From positions 5,256,501 to 5,320,500 of the forward strand of contig NZ_LT629703.1 in NCBI RefSeq assembly GCF_900103365.1: a stretch of 64,000 nt of DNA, in the 5' to 3' direction. The notes under the pieces are model-generated. The model saw nothing but the letters and a program-made list of their open reading frames with translations. It did no database searches and was not told where the DNA came from. This DNA comes from Afipia sp. GAS231. GTDB lineage: Bacteria; Pseudomonadota; Alphaproteobacteria; Rhizobiales; Xanthobacteraceae. Made by a program: the position numbers and the translations under genes. Of this stretch, positions 17,785 to 27,337 are shown piece by piece. Each line of letters opens with the position of its first letter. The first letter of the stretch is position 1.

Positions 17785-18984
17785 TTACTTCCAGACCGAC
17801 TTGTCGGCGTCCCAGCGCTGGCCCTTGAATTCCTTGGCCAGCGCCTCGACCGAACCGTTGTCATCCTTGGGATCGCCGCCTTCCTCGTCGCCGGCGGCCT
17901 CTTCCGACAGGTTCAGCTTCGGACCCGCGTTTTCATCCGTGGTCGTGATGACGGGGCTCGAAATCCACAGCATCAGCCGGTCGGAAGCGCCGGGTTTGTC
18001 CGTTGAAACCAGCGCGGTGATTTCGAGGCTCTCGGTCAGGCCGAGGGCTGGATAGGTCTGGCTCGGGCGCTTCAAGGTCAGCTTCAGCTTGCCGGTGTTG
18101 GCGTTCCAGTCGGCGCCGGCCGGCTTGGCCGACAACGTCCTGCTCAGCACGCCCGAAATCGCCGATGCGATCTTGTCCTTGTTGATCTTGTCGCCATCGC
18201 GCCACTCGCCGGCGGCAAACCGGATCGTGCGGTCCATCTCGACGGCGCCAGAGGTCCAGCCCACGGCGGTCACGCCCGGCGCCGACTTGGTCTTGGCGAT
18301 CAGCGCCGCGGCGCGCTCGGGATCCACCGTGAGGTTGATGGTCTGCTCGCCGGCGCGCATCGCGTCGCAGGTGATCGCGAGGCTGCCGAGGCCAACTTCG
18401 ACGCCTTCGCCCCGGAGGCTCTTCAGGTAGTCGAGAGCTGCCTCCAGCTTGACCCGCACGCCGACCGATTCTGGCGACACTTCGGTAAAGTCCTTGGGCT
18501 GGGGCGTGATGCCGTCGTCGCTGGTCTGGTTGTCCAGAAATTCCTTTTCGCTGAGATCGGAATTATCTGATGAGGTCACCTCGGTGACGTTGGTGCCGAT
18601 GGTGATCTGGCCGCGGAATTCGAAACTGTCGCCGCTCGGCTTGCGCAGCAGTTTGACCGTCACCGGCTTCTTGTCGCCGGTGGTCTGCGTCGTGCCGGTC
18701 AGGTTCTGGCCGTTGACGGCGAGGTTGGCAACGAAGCGGTCCTTGCGGTCGGAGCCTTTTTCGGCGGGGTAGCAGACGTCGAGCACGGCCGCGGTGACGG
18801 CCTTGCCCTGGCGCGTTTCTTTCAGGACCACGTCGGCATTGCCGTCCATCAGGCCGTCGATCGAGGTGAAGTAGCGGACTTCGGTCGAGCCCGGCGCGGT
18901 CTTGGCGGGGAGTTTCATCTGGGCGAAAGCGAAATCCGGAGAGACTGTTACCAGACCGAACAGGCAAAGCATCAGCGCGCGCAT
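17785..18984 (-). CDS. Exported protein of unknown function
   Basis: A 399 aa protein starting at ATG 18984 (AGGGAA nine bases upstream). Residues 1-21 are a signal peptide ending FAFAQ. The mature protein has no membrane helix. It contains an internal stretch of acidic and polar residues (NSDLSEKEFLDNQTSDD, about 155-171) and an acidic C-terminus rich in Glu, Asp and Gly. Two Cys (one in DVCYPAEK, one in ITCDAM) may pair. I recognise no family; a periplasmic location is the only inference. The groEL terminator lies downstream of groEL at 19046-19076, so this gene likely has its own promoter in the narrow gap. Confidence 0.7.
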   Translation of the reverse strand: MRALMLCLFGLVTVSPDFAFAQMKLPAKTAPGSTEVRYFTSIDGLMDGNADVVLKETRQGKAVTAAVLDVCYPAEKGSDRKDRFVANLAVNGQNLTGTTQTTGDKKPVTVKLLRKPSGDSFEFRGQITIGTNVTEVTSSDNSDLSEKEFLDNQTSDDGITPQPKDFTEVSPESVGVRVKLEAALDYLKSLRGEGVEVGLGSLAITCDAMRAGEQTINLTVDPERAAALIAKTKSAPGVTAVGWTSGAVEMDRTIRFAAGEWRDGDKINKDKIASAISGVLSRTLSAKPAGADWNANTGKLKLTLKRPSQTYPALGLTESLEITALVSTDKPGASDRLMLWISSPVITTTDENAGPKLNLSEEAAGDEEGGDPKDDNGSVEALAKEFKGQRWDADKSVWK

Positions 18985-19045
18985 TTGAAATTCCCTGAAA
19001 CGACAGAATCGGTGGGGCTTAAGTAGCAAACCTCTGCAACATCAC

Positions 19046-19076
19046 CAAAAAGAAGGCCGCCCGGAGGCGGCCTTCT
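19046..19076 (-). terminator. Rho-independent terminator of groESL (minus strand)
   Basis: On the minus strand AGAAGGCCGCC pairs with GGCGGCCTTCT (plus coordinates 19066-19076 and 19051-19061) over a four-base loop, followed by TTTTT. It lies 35 bases after the groEL stop. Confidence 0.85.
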
Positions 19077-19110
19077 ATCTGTTTAAGCGGGTGTTGAGGG
19101 TTTAACGGGC

Positions 19111-20799
<1,689 letters not shown>

Positions 20800-20808
20800 C
20801 TATCACTC

Positions 20809-20884
20809 GTCATTGCCGGGCTTGACCCGGCAATCCATCATCTTCGGAAGAAGGATGGATGCCCGGGTCAAGCCCGGGCATGAC
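20809..20884. repeat. Dispersed palindromic repeat, type C, inside the groES-groEL gap
   Basis: GTCATTGCCGGGCTTGACC begins at 20809 and its near reverse complement, ending GGGCATGAC, closes at 20884; GGATGGATGCCCGGGTCAAG lies in the right arm. A second copy in the same window is at 48842-48931. The transcript would fold into a long hairpin between the two chaperonin genes. Confidence 0.85.
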
Positions 20885-20917
20885 GGCGGTGGATGCCGCG
20901 GCCGTTCAGATTTCGTC

Positions 20918-21214
20918 TTAGCTCAGCACGCCCATGATGTCCGACTCCTTCATGATCAGGAGTTCTTCGCCATCGAGCTTGACCTCGGTGCCCGACCATT
21001 TGCCGAACAGCACGCGGTCGCCGACCTTGAGGTCGATCGGGATCAGCTTGCCGGCCTCGTCGCGGCCGCCGGGACCGACCGCGGTGATTTCGCCCTGCGA
21101 GGGCTTTTCCTTGGCGCTGTCGGGAATGATGATGCCGCCCTTGGTCTTTTCTTCGGCATCGATACGCTTGACCACGACGCGGTCATGCAGCGGGCGGAAT
21201 TTGGATTTGGACAT
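20918..21214 (-). CDS. groES: 10-kDa co-chaperonin GroES
   Basis: Heptameric lid of the GroEL cage, 98 aa. The family start [12 protein letters not shown], the mobile loop with [16 protein letters not shown] (about 22-37) and the C-terminal MKESDIMGV are all present. The gene heads the groESL operon; CIRCE lies 111 bases upstream of the start, so HrcA repression relieved by heat is expected. AGGAAACC is the ribosome site. Confidence 0.98.
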   Translation of the reverse strand: MSKSKFRPLHDRVVVKRIDAEEKTKGGIIIPDSAKEKPSQGEITAVGPGGRDEAGKLIPIDLKVGDRVLFGKWSGTEVKLDGEELLIMKESDIMGVLS

Positions 21215-21325
21215 GAGGTTTCCTCTTCATTCCTCTGGGAGGCGCGGTTTCAGGTCTGGTTGCCATCGAAATTGGCCGGCAATGCCGGCTGTTCGAACCC
21301 ATCCCGGGCGGGACGGCAGGTCCCC

Positions 21326-21352
21326 TTAGCAATCGCTGTATTTGAGTGCTAA
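21326..21352 (-). promoter_or_regulatory. CIRCE operator for HrcA upstream of groESL
   Basis: TTAGCAATC (21326-21334), nine spacer bases, then GAGTGCTAA (21344-21352). This matches the consensus TTAGCACTC-N9-GAGTGCTAA with one mismatch, in the left arm. CIRCE is bound by the repressor HrcA and de-represses groESL on heat shock. The hrcA gene is not in this window. Confidence 0.95.
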
Positions 21353-21594
21353 TTGTGGCCCCGGGGAATATGGCTTGGCGCGGTTCCTGTCAAGCAAGGG
21401 AGCCAAAGGCAAGCCAAGTGGAAGTAGACCGGGGCAGGATCCGAAAACGGTTAAGGCCTTGGTGAGGCCAATATAGGATGCTCGGTGAGAAACCAAATCG
21501 GAATGATGGCGTAGTTAAAGGGACGTCATTGCTCCGGCAGGCGTTTTACGGTTGGCTGCGGGATGGGCGGCTAGGAATTGGTCGGGGGATTGCG
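21353..21594. other. Divergent spacer between groES and the lipoprotein gene
   Basis: Together with 21215-21325 this is a gap of about 380 bases. Apart from CIRCE and the presumed groESL promoter I see no gene. An open frame starting at 21478 is only the in-frame upstream extension of the lipoprotein gene; its extra 39 residues look non-coding. Confidence 0.45.
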
Positions 21595-22113
21595 ATGATC
21601 AGGTCAGTTAATGCGCGTACGGTTGCCAATCTGGCGATCGCCTCGGCGCTGACGGTTTTCCTCGGGGGCTGCGGCAGCATGAGCCTGCCATCGCTGTCCT
21701 CGAATTCATCACCCGAGCCGGTCGAGCCCGGGGTCGCCCCCGAAATGCCGGCTTCGATCCGCGCCGACGAGATCGTCGGCCGCTGGGGCCTTGCCTCGTT
21801 CCAGAACCCCGCCGACCGTGCCCGGACCGAGGCCGCGGCGAGGGGACAGTGCAAGCAGCCTTACGTGATCGGCGCCGGGCAGTCCGGCGGCGTGGTCATG
21901 CATCTGGCCGACCAGGCGACGCCGCAGGAACTGCGCCTCAAGGGCAGCCCGAGCGGCAAGAACTATATCGGCCCGCCCGGACCGACCCCCGGCGAGCAGG
22001 ACCGCGAGATCGTGTCGTTCGACGGCCGCGTGCTGGTCACCCGCTTCGTCGACAAGGACGCTGCGGTCCGTTACGGCAACATGGTCTATGTGCGCTGCGC
22101 CCCGCGGGCGTGA
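21595..22113 (+). CDS. Small lipoprotein of unknown function
   Basis: A 172 aa protein. ATG 21595 has GGGGGAT six bases upstream and creates a proper lipoprotein signal: hydrophobic ANLAIASALTVF, then lipobox LGGC with Cys26 as the lipidated residue. A Ser/Pro-rich linker (30-50) leads to a folded domain that includes EIVGRWGLASFQNPADRAR and ends with a Cys in YVRCAPRA. The Asp-free +2 residue (Gly) predicts outer-membrane sorting by Lol rules. It resembles short conserved lipoproteins of rhizobiales, but I cannot name the family. Confidence 0.72.
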   Translation: MIRSVNARTVANLAIASALTVFLGGCGSMSLPSLSSNSSPEPVEPGVAPEMPASIRADEIVGRWGLASFQNPADRARTEAAARGQCKQPYVIGAGQSGGVVMHLADQATPQELRLKGSPSGKNYIGPPGPTPGEQDREIVSFDGRVLVTRFVDKDAAVRYGNMVYVRCAPRA

Positions 22114-22125
22114 GCCCGGTTTCCC

Positions 22126-22245
22126 GTCATTGCGAGCGAAGCGAAGCAATCCAGACTTCGTTTACCTCGTTTGCGGCTTTCTGGATTGCTTCGCGGAGCC
22201 TGTCATCGGGCGGCGCTTTGCGCCGACCCGTTGGCTCGCAATGAC
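22126..22245. repeat. Dispersed palindromic repeat, type D
   Basis: GTCATTGCGAGCGAAGCGAAG at the left (22126 on) and GCTCGCAATGAC at the right (to 22245) form the terminal inverted repeat; CAATCCAG and CTGGATTG pair inside. A middle module, CCTGTCATCGGGC...GACCCGTTGG, is shared with the type E repeat at 54736-54850 and, more degenerately, with 33142 and 51220. It starts 13 bases after the lipoprotein stop. Confidence 0.85.
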
Positions 22246-22271
22246 GATTTGAGGCACCACCAATCCTAAAA

Positions 22272-22306
22272 CAAAAAAACGCCGGCATCGCTGCCGGCGT
22301 TTTTTC
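22272..22306. terminator. Bidirectional Rho-independent terminator
   Basis: ACGCCGGCA (22279-22287) pairs with TGCCGGCGT (22292-22300). A run of A on the left and of T on the right makes it active in both directions. It serves the lipoprotein gene from the left and cheZ, which ends at 22355, from the right. Confidence 0.9.
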
Positions 22307-22354
22307 GTCTCCGATGCCGTCGCCTTGTGTCGCCACCCGGCGGGCGCAAAATCT

Positions 22355-23128
22355 TTAGTCGAACAGGGCGTCGATGTCGTCCTGCGAGGCGTGGCCGACG
22401 TCGCCGTCCATTTTCGGGCCGTTGAGCAGCTTGGCGTCGCCTTCGCGGGTATCGACGACCGGCGTGGCGTGAGCCTTGATCGCGTCGACGCCGCCCCAGA
22501 TCTCCATCATCGCGTTGATGTGATTTTCGATGAACTTCATCGTCGTCATCACCTTGCTGATGCGCTGGCCGGTGAGATCCTGGAAATTGCAGGCCTCGAA
22601 GATCGAGATCACGCGTTCCTGGATTTCCTCGGCGAGCAGCTTCTGCTGGTCCGCCGAGATGTTCTTCGACAGCGCGCTGGCGGCCTGATCGATCGCTTCG
22701 GTGGCTTCGAGAATCTGCTGGGTGGCTTGTTCGGTGCCGCCGACGACGGCGCCGAGTTCGCCATTGACCTTGGCCATTTCCTCGCCATCGAAGCTGCGGC
22801 CGTGCAGCGTGGCGATTTCGCGCTTGGTGCGGTTGATGGCGTCGTGAATGAGGTCGAGCTCGACCTTGAGCTTTTCGCACTGTTCGATCTGGGCGCGATA
22901 GGTTTCCAGAAGCGTATGGGCTTCGGCCACTTCGCGCGCAACGCTGGCTTCCGCGGTTTCGGTCACTGCCGAGCGACCGCCGCCGGCGGCCATCTGGGCG
23001 CGGATCGAGCGCAGCTCGGACATGATCTCGCGATGCATCGGGCCGATGTCGCCGCCTTCTGCTACGGACATGGGCGCGTCGCCCATAATGGCTTCTTCGA
23101 TACGAAAACGTTTGCGACCAATCGACAT
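22355..23128 (-). CDS. cheZ: Chemotaxis phosphatase CheZ
   Basis: Accelerates dephosphorylation of CheY-P, ending the motor-switch signal. The 257 aa product has a long helical hairpin (about 65-215) and the family motif ACNFQDLTGQRISKV at 179-193. Asp184 and Gln188 match E. coli CheZ Asp143 and Gln147; the Gln inserts into the CheY active site. The end, QDDIDALFD, is the acidic amphipathic CheY-binding tail. The linker at 215-245 is variable, as in other CheZ proteins. No other che gene is in the window. Many alphaproteobacteria use multiple CheYs as phosphate sinks instead, so a stand-alone cheZ is of some interest. Confidence 0.93.
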   Translation of the reverse strand: MSIGRKRFRIEEAIMGDAPMSVAEGGDIGPMHREIMSELRSIRAQMAAGGGRSAVTETAEASVAREVAEAHTLLETYRAQIEQCEKLKVELDLIHDAINRTKREIATLHGRSFDGEEMAKVNGELGAVVGGTEQATQQILEATEAIDQAASALSKNISADQQKLLAEEIQERVISIFEACNFQDLTGQRISKVMTTMKFIENHINAMMEIWGGVDAIKAHATPVVDTREGDAKLLNGPKMDGDVGHASQDDIDALFD

Positions 23129-23437
23129 GAGTTTTTTCCCACCCCTTCACTTCCGGTGTTGTTTGTAGACCGACGCGATTTAACGTCAGGTTCACGCGGG
23201 GAACACGTTCGCGGTGCGCTTTGCCAGGGCCGCACACCAACGATTAACCATGAAGGGTCCGCGTTCACCCAAAATAAACGCTACCGGACAAATCAGCGCG
23301 CGGTTGGCGACGTGGTGAATCGAAACGCCGTTTCCGTTTACCAAACCGATTAGGTTTTCGTTTGTATTGATTGCGTGCAACGGCGTCGTGCAGGCGCCGA
23401 AGTGAACCACAGTGACGAAACAGTAACGAGTACGTCG
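23129..23437. other. Divergent intergenic region between cheZ and the L,D-transpeptidase gene
   Basis: About 309 bases with no gene. It is AT-richer than average at 23270-23360. It presumably holds two promoters, but I see no strong -35/-10 pair. Short open frames here overlap in several frames and lack ribosome sites. Confidence 0.35.
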
Positions 23438-24244
23438 ATGTCTGGAAAAATCTCTCTCGCGCTCCTTGCGAGCGCCTCCCTCCTTTGCTTCGCCGATCAG
23501 GCTCAAGCGATCGACGCGGCGCCATCAGCAGAACCCACGGTGATCTATGCGCGTGAGCCCGCGCCATCAGCGCCGGTTCGAATGGCCTCTGCCGAAAACG
23601 CGAATATGGGCGGAGGCTTCATCCAGTTCCTGTTCGGCGATGCGCCGCAGGGCGGGCGTTACCAGCAACAGCAGCCGATGTATCAGCAGCAGCCGGACAA
23701 CGGTTACGGCCGCCGTTCGCTGCTGCCGCCGATGGACCCGCAGCAGTCGATGCGTCCGCAGCAGCAGGAAGAGGCGGTCGACGAAAGGCAGCGTTCGTTC
23801 GATCCGAAATACGAAAAGCAGATGGTCGAATATCACGGCAAGGAAGGCGCCGGCACCATCGTCGTCGACACCCCGAACAAGTTCCTGTTCCTGGTGCAGG
23901 GCGACGGCAAGGCGCTGCGTTACGGCATCGGCGTCGGCCGTCCCGGCTTCACCTGGTCGGGCGTCAAGACCATCTCGGCGAAAAAGGAATGGCCGGCCTG
24001 GACGCCGCCTTCGGAAATGCTGGCGCGCCGCCCCGACCTGCCGCGCCACATGGAAGGCGGCCCGGCAAATCCGCTCGGCGCGCGTGCGATGTATCTGGGA
24101 TCGACGCTCTATCGCATCCACGGCTCCAACGAGCCCTGGACCATCGGCACCAACGTCTCCTCCGGCTGCATCCGGATGCGCAACGAGGACGTGATCGATC
24201 TCTACGGCCGCGTCGGCGTCGGCGCCAAGGTCGTCGTCATCTAA
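23438..24244 (+). CDS. L,D-transpeptidase (YkuD domain), exported
   Basis: Periplasmic enzyme that forms 3-3 crosslinks in peptidoglycan or anchors outer-membrane proteins to it. The product is 268 aa from ATG 23438, with signal peptide SLALLASASLLCF ending QAQA. Residues 75-125 are Gln-rich and probably disordered. The YkuD domain is at about 140-268; its catalytic motif HGSNEPWTIG followed by SSGCIRM is intact, with the Cys nucleophile in SGCIRM near residue 245. In rhizobiales polar growth relies heavily on this class. It ends at a hairpin repeat and a strong terminator. Confidence 0.93.
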   Translation: MSGKISLALLASASLLCFADQAQAIDAAPSAEPTVIYAREPAPSAPVRMASAENANMGGGFIQFLFGDAPQGGRYQQQQPMYQQQPDNGYGRRSLLPPMDPQQSMRPQQQEEAVDERQRSFDPKYEKQMVEYHGKEGAGTIVVDTPNKFLFLVQGDGKALRYGIGVGRPGFTWSGVKTISAKKEWPAWTPPSEMLARRPDLPRHMEGGPANPLGARAMYLGSTLYRIHGSNEPWTIGTNVSSGCIRMRNEDVIDLYGRVGVGAKVVVI

Positions 24245-24248
24245 CATA

Positions 24249-24298
24249 GCGTTTTCAAGCGAAGTGGATTCCGGTTCGCGTCAAGAAAACGCGTCAAA
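24249..24298. repeat. Dispersed palindromic repeat, type A (GCGTTTTC...GAAAACGC)
   Basis: GCGTTTTC (24249-24256) is inverted as GAAAACGC (24285-24292), with AAGCGAAGTGGATTCCGG and TTCGCGTCAA between them. Two further copies are in this window, at 45678-45768 and 61461-61510. It begins five bases after the L,D-transpeptidase stop. Confidence 0.85.
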
Positions 24299-24321
24299 AA
24301 AGAATCCCTTCACCTGAAATC

Positions 24322-24356
24322 AAAACGGCCGCCCGATCGGGCGGCCGTTTGTCGTT
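24322..24356. terminator. Bidirectional terminator between the L,D-transpeptidase and DUF2076 genes
   Basis: A perfect palindrome of 14 bp per arm, from AAACGGCCGCCCGA (24323-24336) to TCGGGCGGCCGTTT (24337-24350), with T-rich tracts on both strands. It serves the plus-strand L,D-transpeptidase and the minus-strand DUF2076 gene. Confidence 0.9.
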
Positions 24357-24372
24357 TCAGGACTGACGTGGC

Positions 24373-25218
24373 TCAGGCGAAATCGCTGTCCCCGTCGTCG
24401 CCGCCGTCGTCGTCATCGAAGCCGTCGGAGTCGTGATCCATGTCGTCGTTCGAGGCCTGGTCGAACAGACCGGCGCGCGAACCGCCGTCGTCGGCGGCGC
24501 GCTGGCCGGACGCGCCGGATGAGTTGATGTCGTTGATCCCGGCGTCACGCGCCAGATCGCTGCTCGACTGATCGCTCCACGGCTTCTGGTTGCCGCTCGA
24601 ACCGCCGAAGGCGGACTGGTCGCCAAAGGCCTGGTGGTTGCCGCTGCCGCCCATCATCGAGCGGATGCTGCCGAGCAGCAGCGAGCCGCCGACCACGCCG
24701 GCCGCGGCCGCCGCCGCGGTTCCGAGAAACGAGCCGCCTCCGCCGCCGAACGCCGGCTGCTGTCCGCCATACTGCTGGGGGTAGCCTTGCGGCTGACCGT
24801 ATGGCTGTCCGTATTGTTGTCCGGGCGCCTGGGCCTGCTGCATCACCTGACCGCTGTTCCATACCGGGCGGCCGCCGCTGATGTCGGGCGCGCGGACGTG
24901 CGGCACGGAGCCCGAACCTTGGCCGGAACCTTGCGGCTGGCCCTGTCCGAAGATGGCGTCGCGCATCGAATCGAGGAAGCCGCCGGATGGGTTGGGCTGG
25001 CCGGTTTGCGTGGCTTCCAGTTCCTGGATGCGGTCATGGGCACGCTTCAGCGCCTCGTCCTGCACCAGGGTGGTCTGCACCAGCGCATAGACCGCATTGG
25101 GCGCGGTACGCAGTCCCTGCATGATCGCGGACATGGCCTCGGAATCGCGCGGCGCGGTTTCGAGTTTGGCGAGCCGGTCGAAAAGATCGTCAATCAGTTG
25201 GCGTTCTTGCGGTGTCAT
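24373..25218 (-). CDS. DUF2076 family protein
   Basis: A 281 aa protein; ATG 25218 has GAGGAGAAGG before it. The N-terminal 90 residues (MTPQERQLIDDLFDRLAKLE onward, with TLVQDEALKRAHDRIQELE) match the DUF2076 N-terminal helical part. The middle is a Gln/Gly/Pro/Tyr-rich linker (about 95-160). A Gly/Ala-rich hydrophobic stretch follows (about 170-190, SFLGTAAAAAAGVVGGSLLLG), then a very acidic Asp-rich tail. It is described in databases as a periplasmic or membrane-associated protein of unknown function. Location and role are not deducible further. Confidence 0.8.
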   Translation of the reverse strand: MTPQERQLIDDLFDRLAKLETAPRDSEAMSAIMQGLRTAPNAVYALVQTTLVQDEALKRAHDRIQELEATQTGQPNPSGGFLDSMRDAIFGQGQPQGSGQGSGSVPHVRAPDISGGRPVWNSGQVMQQAQAPGQQYGQPYGQPQGYPQQYGGQQPAFGGGGGSFLGTAAAAAAGVVGGSLLLGSIRSMMGGSGNHQAFGDQSAFGGSSGNQKPWSDQSSSDLARDAGINDINSSGASGQRAADDGGSRAGLFDQASNDDMDHDSDGFDDDDGGDDGDSDFA

Positions 25219-25364
25219 GGCCTTCTCCTCGCGCCGAATGGGGATCGAAGCGCGGGGCAGATGTAGGCCGCCTTTGCGTCCCAAGTAGTGCTGGTGCGAA
25301 TTAAATTTTGGTATGCGACAATCGGCGCGGCCGGTTTTGGTGAACCTTTTCAGGCCAGTGCTGA

Positions 25365-26210
25365 TCAGGCGAGTGTTATATTGTTCGCCGTCAGCAGCGG
25401 CGGGAAATGCTCGCCGGCGAGATACGCGTGTTCGGCCTCGCGCTGGGTGGTCAGCGGATCGAGGCTTAGAAGCGTCTCGTCGACGAATCCCGGATGACAC
25501 ATCACGAGGCCGCCTTCCGGCAGCCCGTCAAGGAACTGCCGCATCAGAGCGCCGAAGTCAGGCGCCGTCGAAAAATCATAGGCGCCGGCAAAGGCCGGGT
25601 TGAACGGCAGCCCGGCGCGCGCGGCCCGTTTGCGGAATTGCGCGCTCAGCACGTCGAGCACCAGCGCCTTCGGCGCCGCCAGCCGTTGCGCCAGCGGTTG
25701 AATCCGTCCGCCCTGGCGCACCCAGGCGCCGGGGGCCGCTTCCTTGACCGCGCGCAGAAACCCGTCGCGCGCCTGCGGAAACAGTTGTGCATGCTGATGG
25801 CCGTCGACGAAGTCAGGCGCGCGGCCGAACAGATCCCGGAAGGCGGCGAGCTGCACCATCAGCTCGCCGTAAATCATCTCGACATCGAGCCGCCGCAACA
25901 GGCCCGCGCGCAACAGTTTCGGAAACGGCAAGAACATCCCGCCATCGGTCGGGCGGAAATGCATCGTCAGCGGGCGGAACGGCGCGGTCAGCGTCGCGTG
26001 CAGGCCGATGGCGCAGCGCGGGCTTTTGGCGGCGACCTCCCGCAGGGCCTTGACCTCGTCGCGGCCGATGGCGGCGCCAACCACCATCACCGAGGTCGCA
26101 TTGAGACGGCCGCGGTCGATCAGGTCGCGGATGGCGCGGTTGACGCCCTCGGCGAGGCCGTAATCGTCGGCGCACAGCCAGATCCGGCGCGGCGACGCGG
26201 CGTCGTTCAT
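25365..26210 (-). CDS. ChbG/HpnK (YdjC-type) carbohydrate deacetylase
   Basis: Metal-dependent N- or O-deacetylase, 281 aa. The motif WLCADDYGLAEGVN at 11-24 supplies the catalytic Asp and metal Asp. Further ligands are His in GLHATLTAPF, DGHQHAQLFP (Asp and His) and the C-terminal VMCHPGFVDE. Family members deacetylate chitobiose (ChbG) or take part in hopanoid/sugar-lipid work (HpnK). It overlaps the upstream glycosyltransferase by ATGA. The pairing recalls the ArnC-ArnD logic, in which a sugar is loaded on a polyprenyl phosphate and then deacetylated or deformylated; that is an inference. Confidence 0.85.
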   Translation of the reverse strand: MNDAASPRRIWLCADDYGLAEGVNRAIRDLIDRGRLNATSVMVVGAAIGRDEVKALREVAAKSPRCAIGLHATLTAPFRPLTMHFRPTDGGMFLPFPKLLRAGLLRRLDVEMIYGELMVQLAAFRDLFGRAPDFVDGHQHAQLFPQARDGFLRAVKEAAPGAWVRQGGRIQPLAQRLAAPKALVLDVLSAQFRKRAARAGLPFNPAFAGAYDFSTAPDFGALMRQFLDGLPEGGLVMCHPGFVDETLLSLDPLTTQREAEHAYLAGEHFPPLLTANNITLA

Positions 26211-27286
26211 TCGGCGGCGGTCCGCTCAGCCGTACTGGTGGCCGTCTCGCCGTCGGCGCGCTTCTCGGAATGTTCGGCGACGAAGTAGATCGGCCGCGCT
26301 TTCAGTTCCGACAGGATCTTGCCGATATATTCGCCGACGATGCCGATCATGATGAGCTGCACGCCGCCGATCGTCATCAGGCCGATCACCAGCGAGGGAT
26401 AGCCGGGCACTTGCTTGCCGGTGGTCCAGACCTCCCACAGAATGGAAAGCCCGAACAGGAATGCGCCGCCGGCGAGCACCACGCCGGCGAGGCTGGCGAA
26501 GCGCAACGGGGCCACCGAGAACGAGGTCAAGCCTTCGATCGACAGGCCGATCAGCCGGCCCGGGCTGAAAGTGGTGACGCCATGGGCGCGCGGCGCCGGT
26601 TCGTAGTCGACGCGGATCTGGCGGAAGCCGATCCAGGTGGCGAGACCCTTGAAGAAACGGTTGCGCTCGGGAAGTTGCTTCAGCGCCGCTGCGGCGCGCG
26701 GCGACAGCAGACGGAAGTCGCCGGCGTCCTCGGGGATCTTCTGCCGTGCGCCCCAGTTGATCAGCGCGTAGAAGCCGCGCACGGCTTGCCGGCGCAGGAA
26801 CGATTCATTGTCGCGATGCGCCTTCGCGGTATAGACCACGTCGTAGCCGTCATCGATCCAGTGACCGACGAGTTTCTCGACCAGATCCGGCGAATGCTGG
26901 CCGTCGCCGTCCATGAACAGCACCGCGCCGCGGCGGACATGGTCCAGTCCGGCCATCAAGGCGGCTTCCTTGCCAAAATTGCGCGACAGCGACACCACCT
27001 GGACGTCGAGCGCCTCGGCCTTGAGTCCGCGCGCGATCGACAGCGTCGCATCGGCGCTGCCGTCGTCGACATAGACGACTTCGCAGCCGAGCCGGTAGCG
27101 CGCGTGCAGCGTCTTGGCCAGACCGATCAGCCGCTCGTGCAGCGCAGCAAGGCCGGCGGCCTCGTTGTAGACGGGCACGACGATCGACAGTCCCTGCGCC
27201 GCAGCATTGGCCGCGGTGGTGGACAGTCCGGAAACATCGGTACCCAGCATCATCGTGTCAGTTCCAAGCTTGCTCATATCAAACAT
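26207..27286 (-). CDS. Family 2 glycosyltransferase, polyprenyl-phosphate type
   Basis: Inner-membrane enzyme that probably transfers a sugar from a nucleotide donor to undecaprenyl phosphate (DPM1/ArnC/GtrB-like). It is 359 aa from ATG 27286. The GT2 fold begins at LSIVVPVYNEAAG (about 34-46). The donor motifs are VYVDDGSADAT and FMDGDGQHSPDLV (DxD). Two C-terminal membrane helices (about 265-290 and 300-325) anchor it, as in ArnC and GtrB. It overlaps the deacetylase gene by four bases. No flippase is adjacent. It sits 51 bases after hisG on the same strand and could be co-transcribed. Confidence 0.88.
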   Translation of the reverse strand: MFDMSKLGTDTMMLGTDVSGLSTTAANAAAQGLSIVVPVYNEAAGLAALHERLIGLAKTLHARYRLGCEVVYVDDGSADATLSIARGLKAEALDVQVVSLSRNFGKEAALMAGLDHVRRGAVLFMDGDGQHSPDLVEKLVGHWIDDGYDVVYTAKAHRDNESFLRRQAVRGFYALINWGARQKIPEDAGDFRLLSPRAAAALKQLPERNRFFKGLATWIGFRQIRVDYEPAPRAHGVTTFSPGRLIGLSIEGLTSFSVAPLRFASLAGVVLAGGAFLFGLSILWEVWTTGKQVPGYPSLVIGLMTIGGVQLIMIGIVGEYIGKILSELKARPIYFVAEHSEKRADGETATSTAERTAAE

Positions 27287-27337
27287 ATGGCAATCGCCGC
27301 GCCTTGTCGCCACAGCCGTGGGAACCGGCGGTACGCC

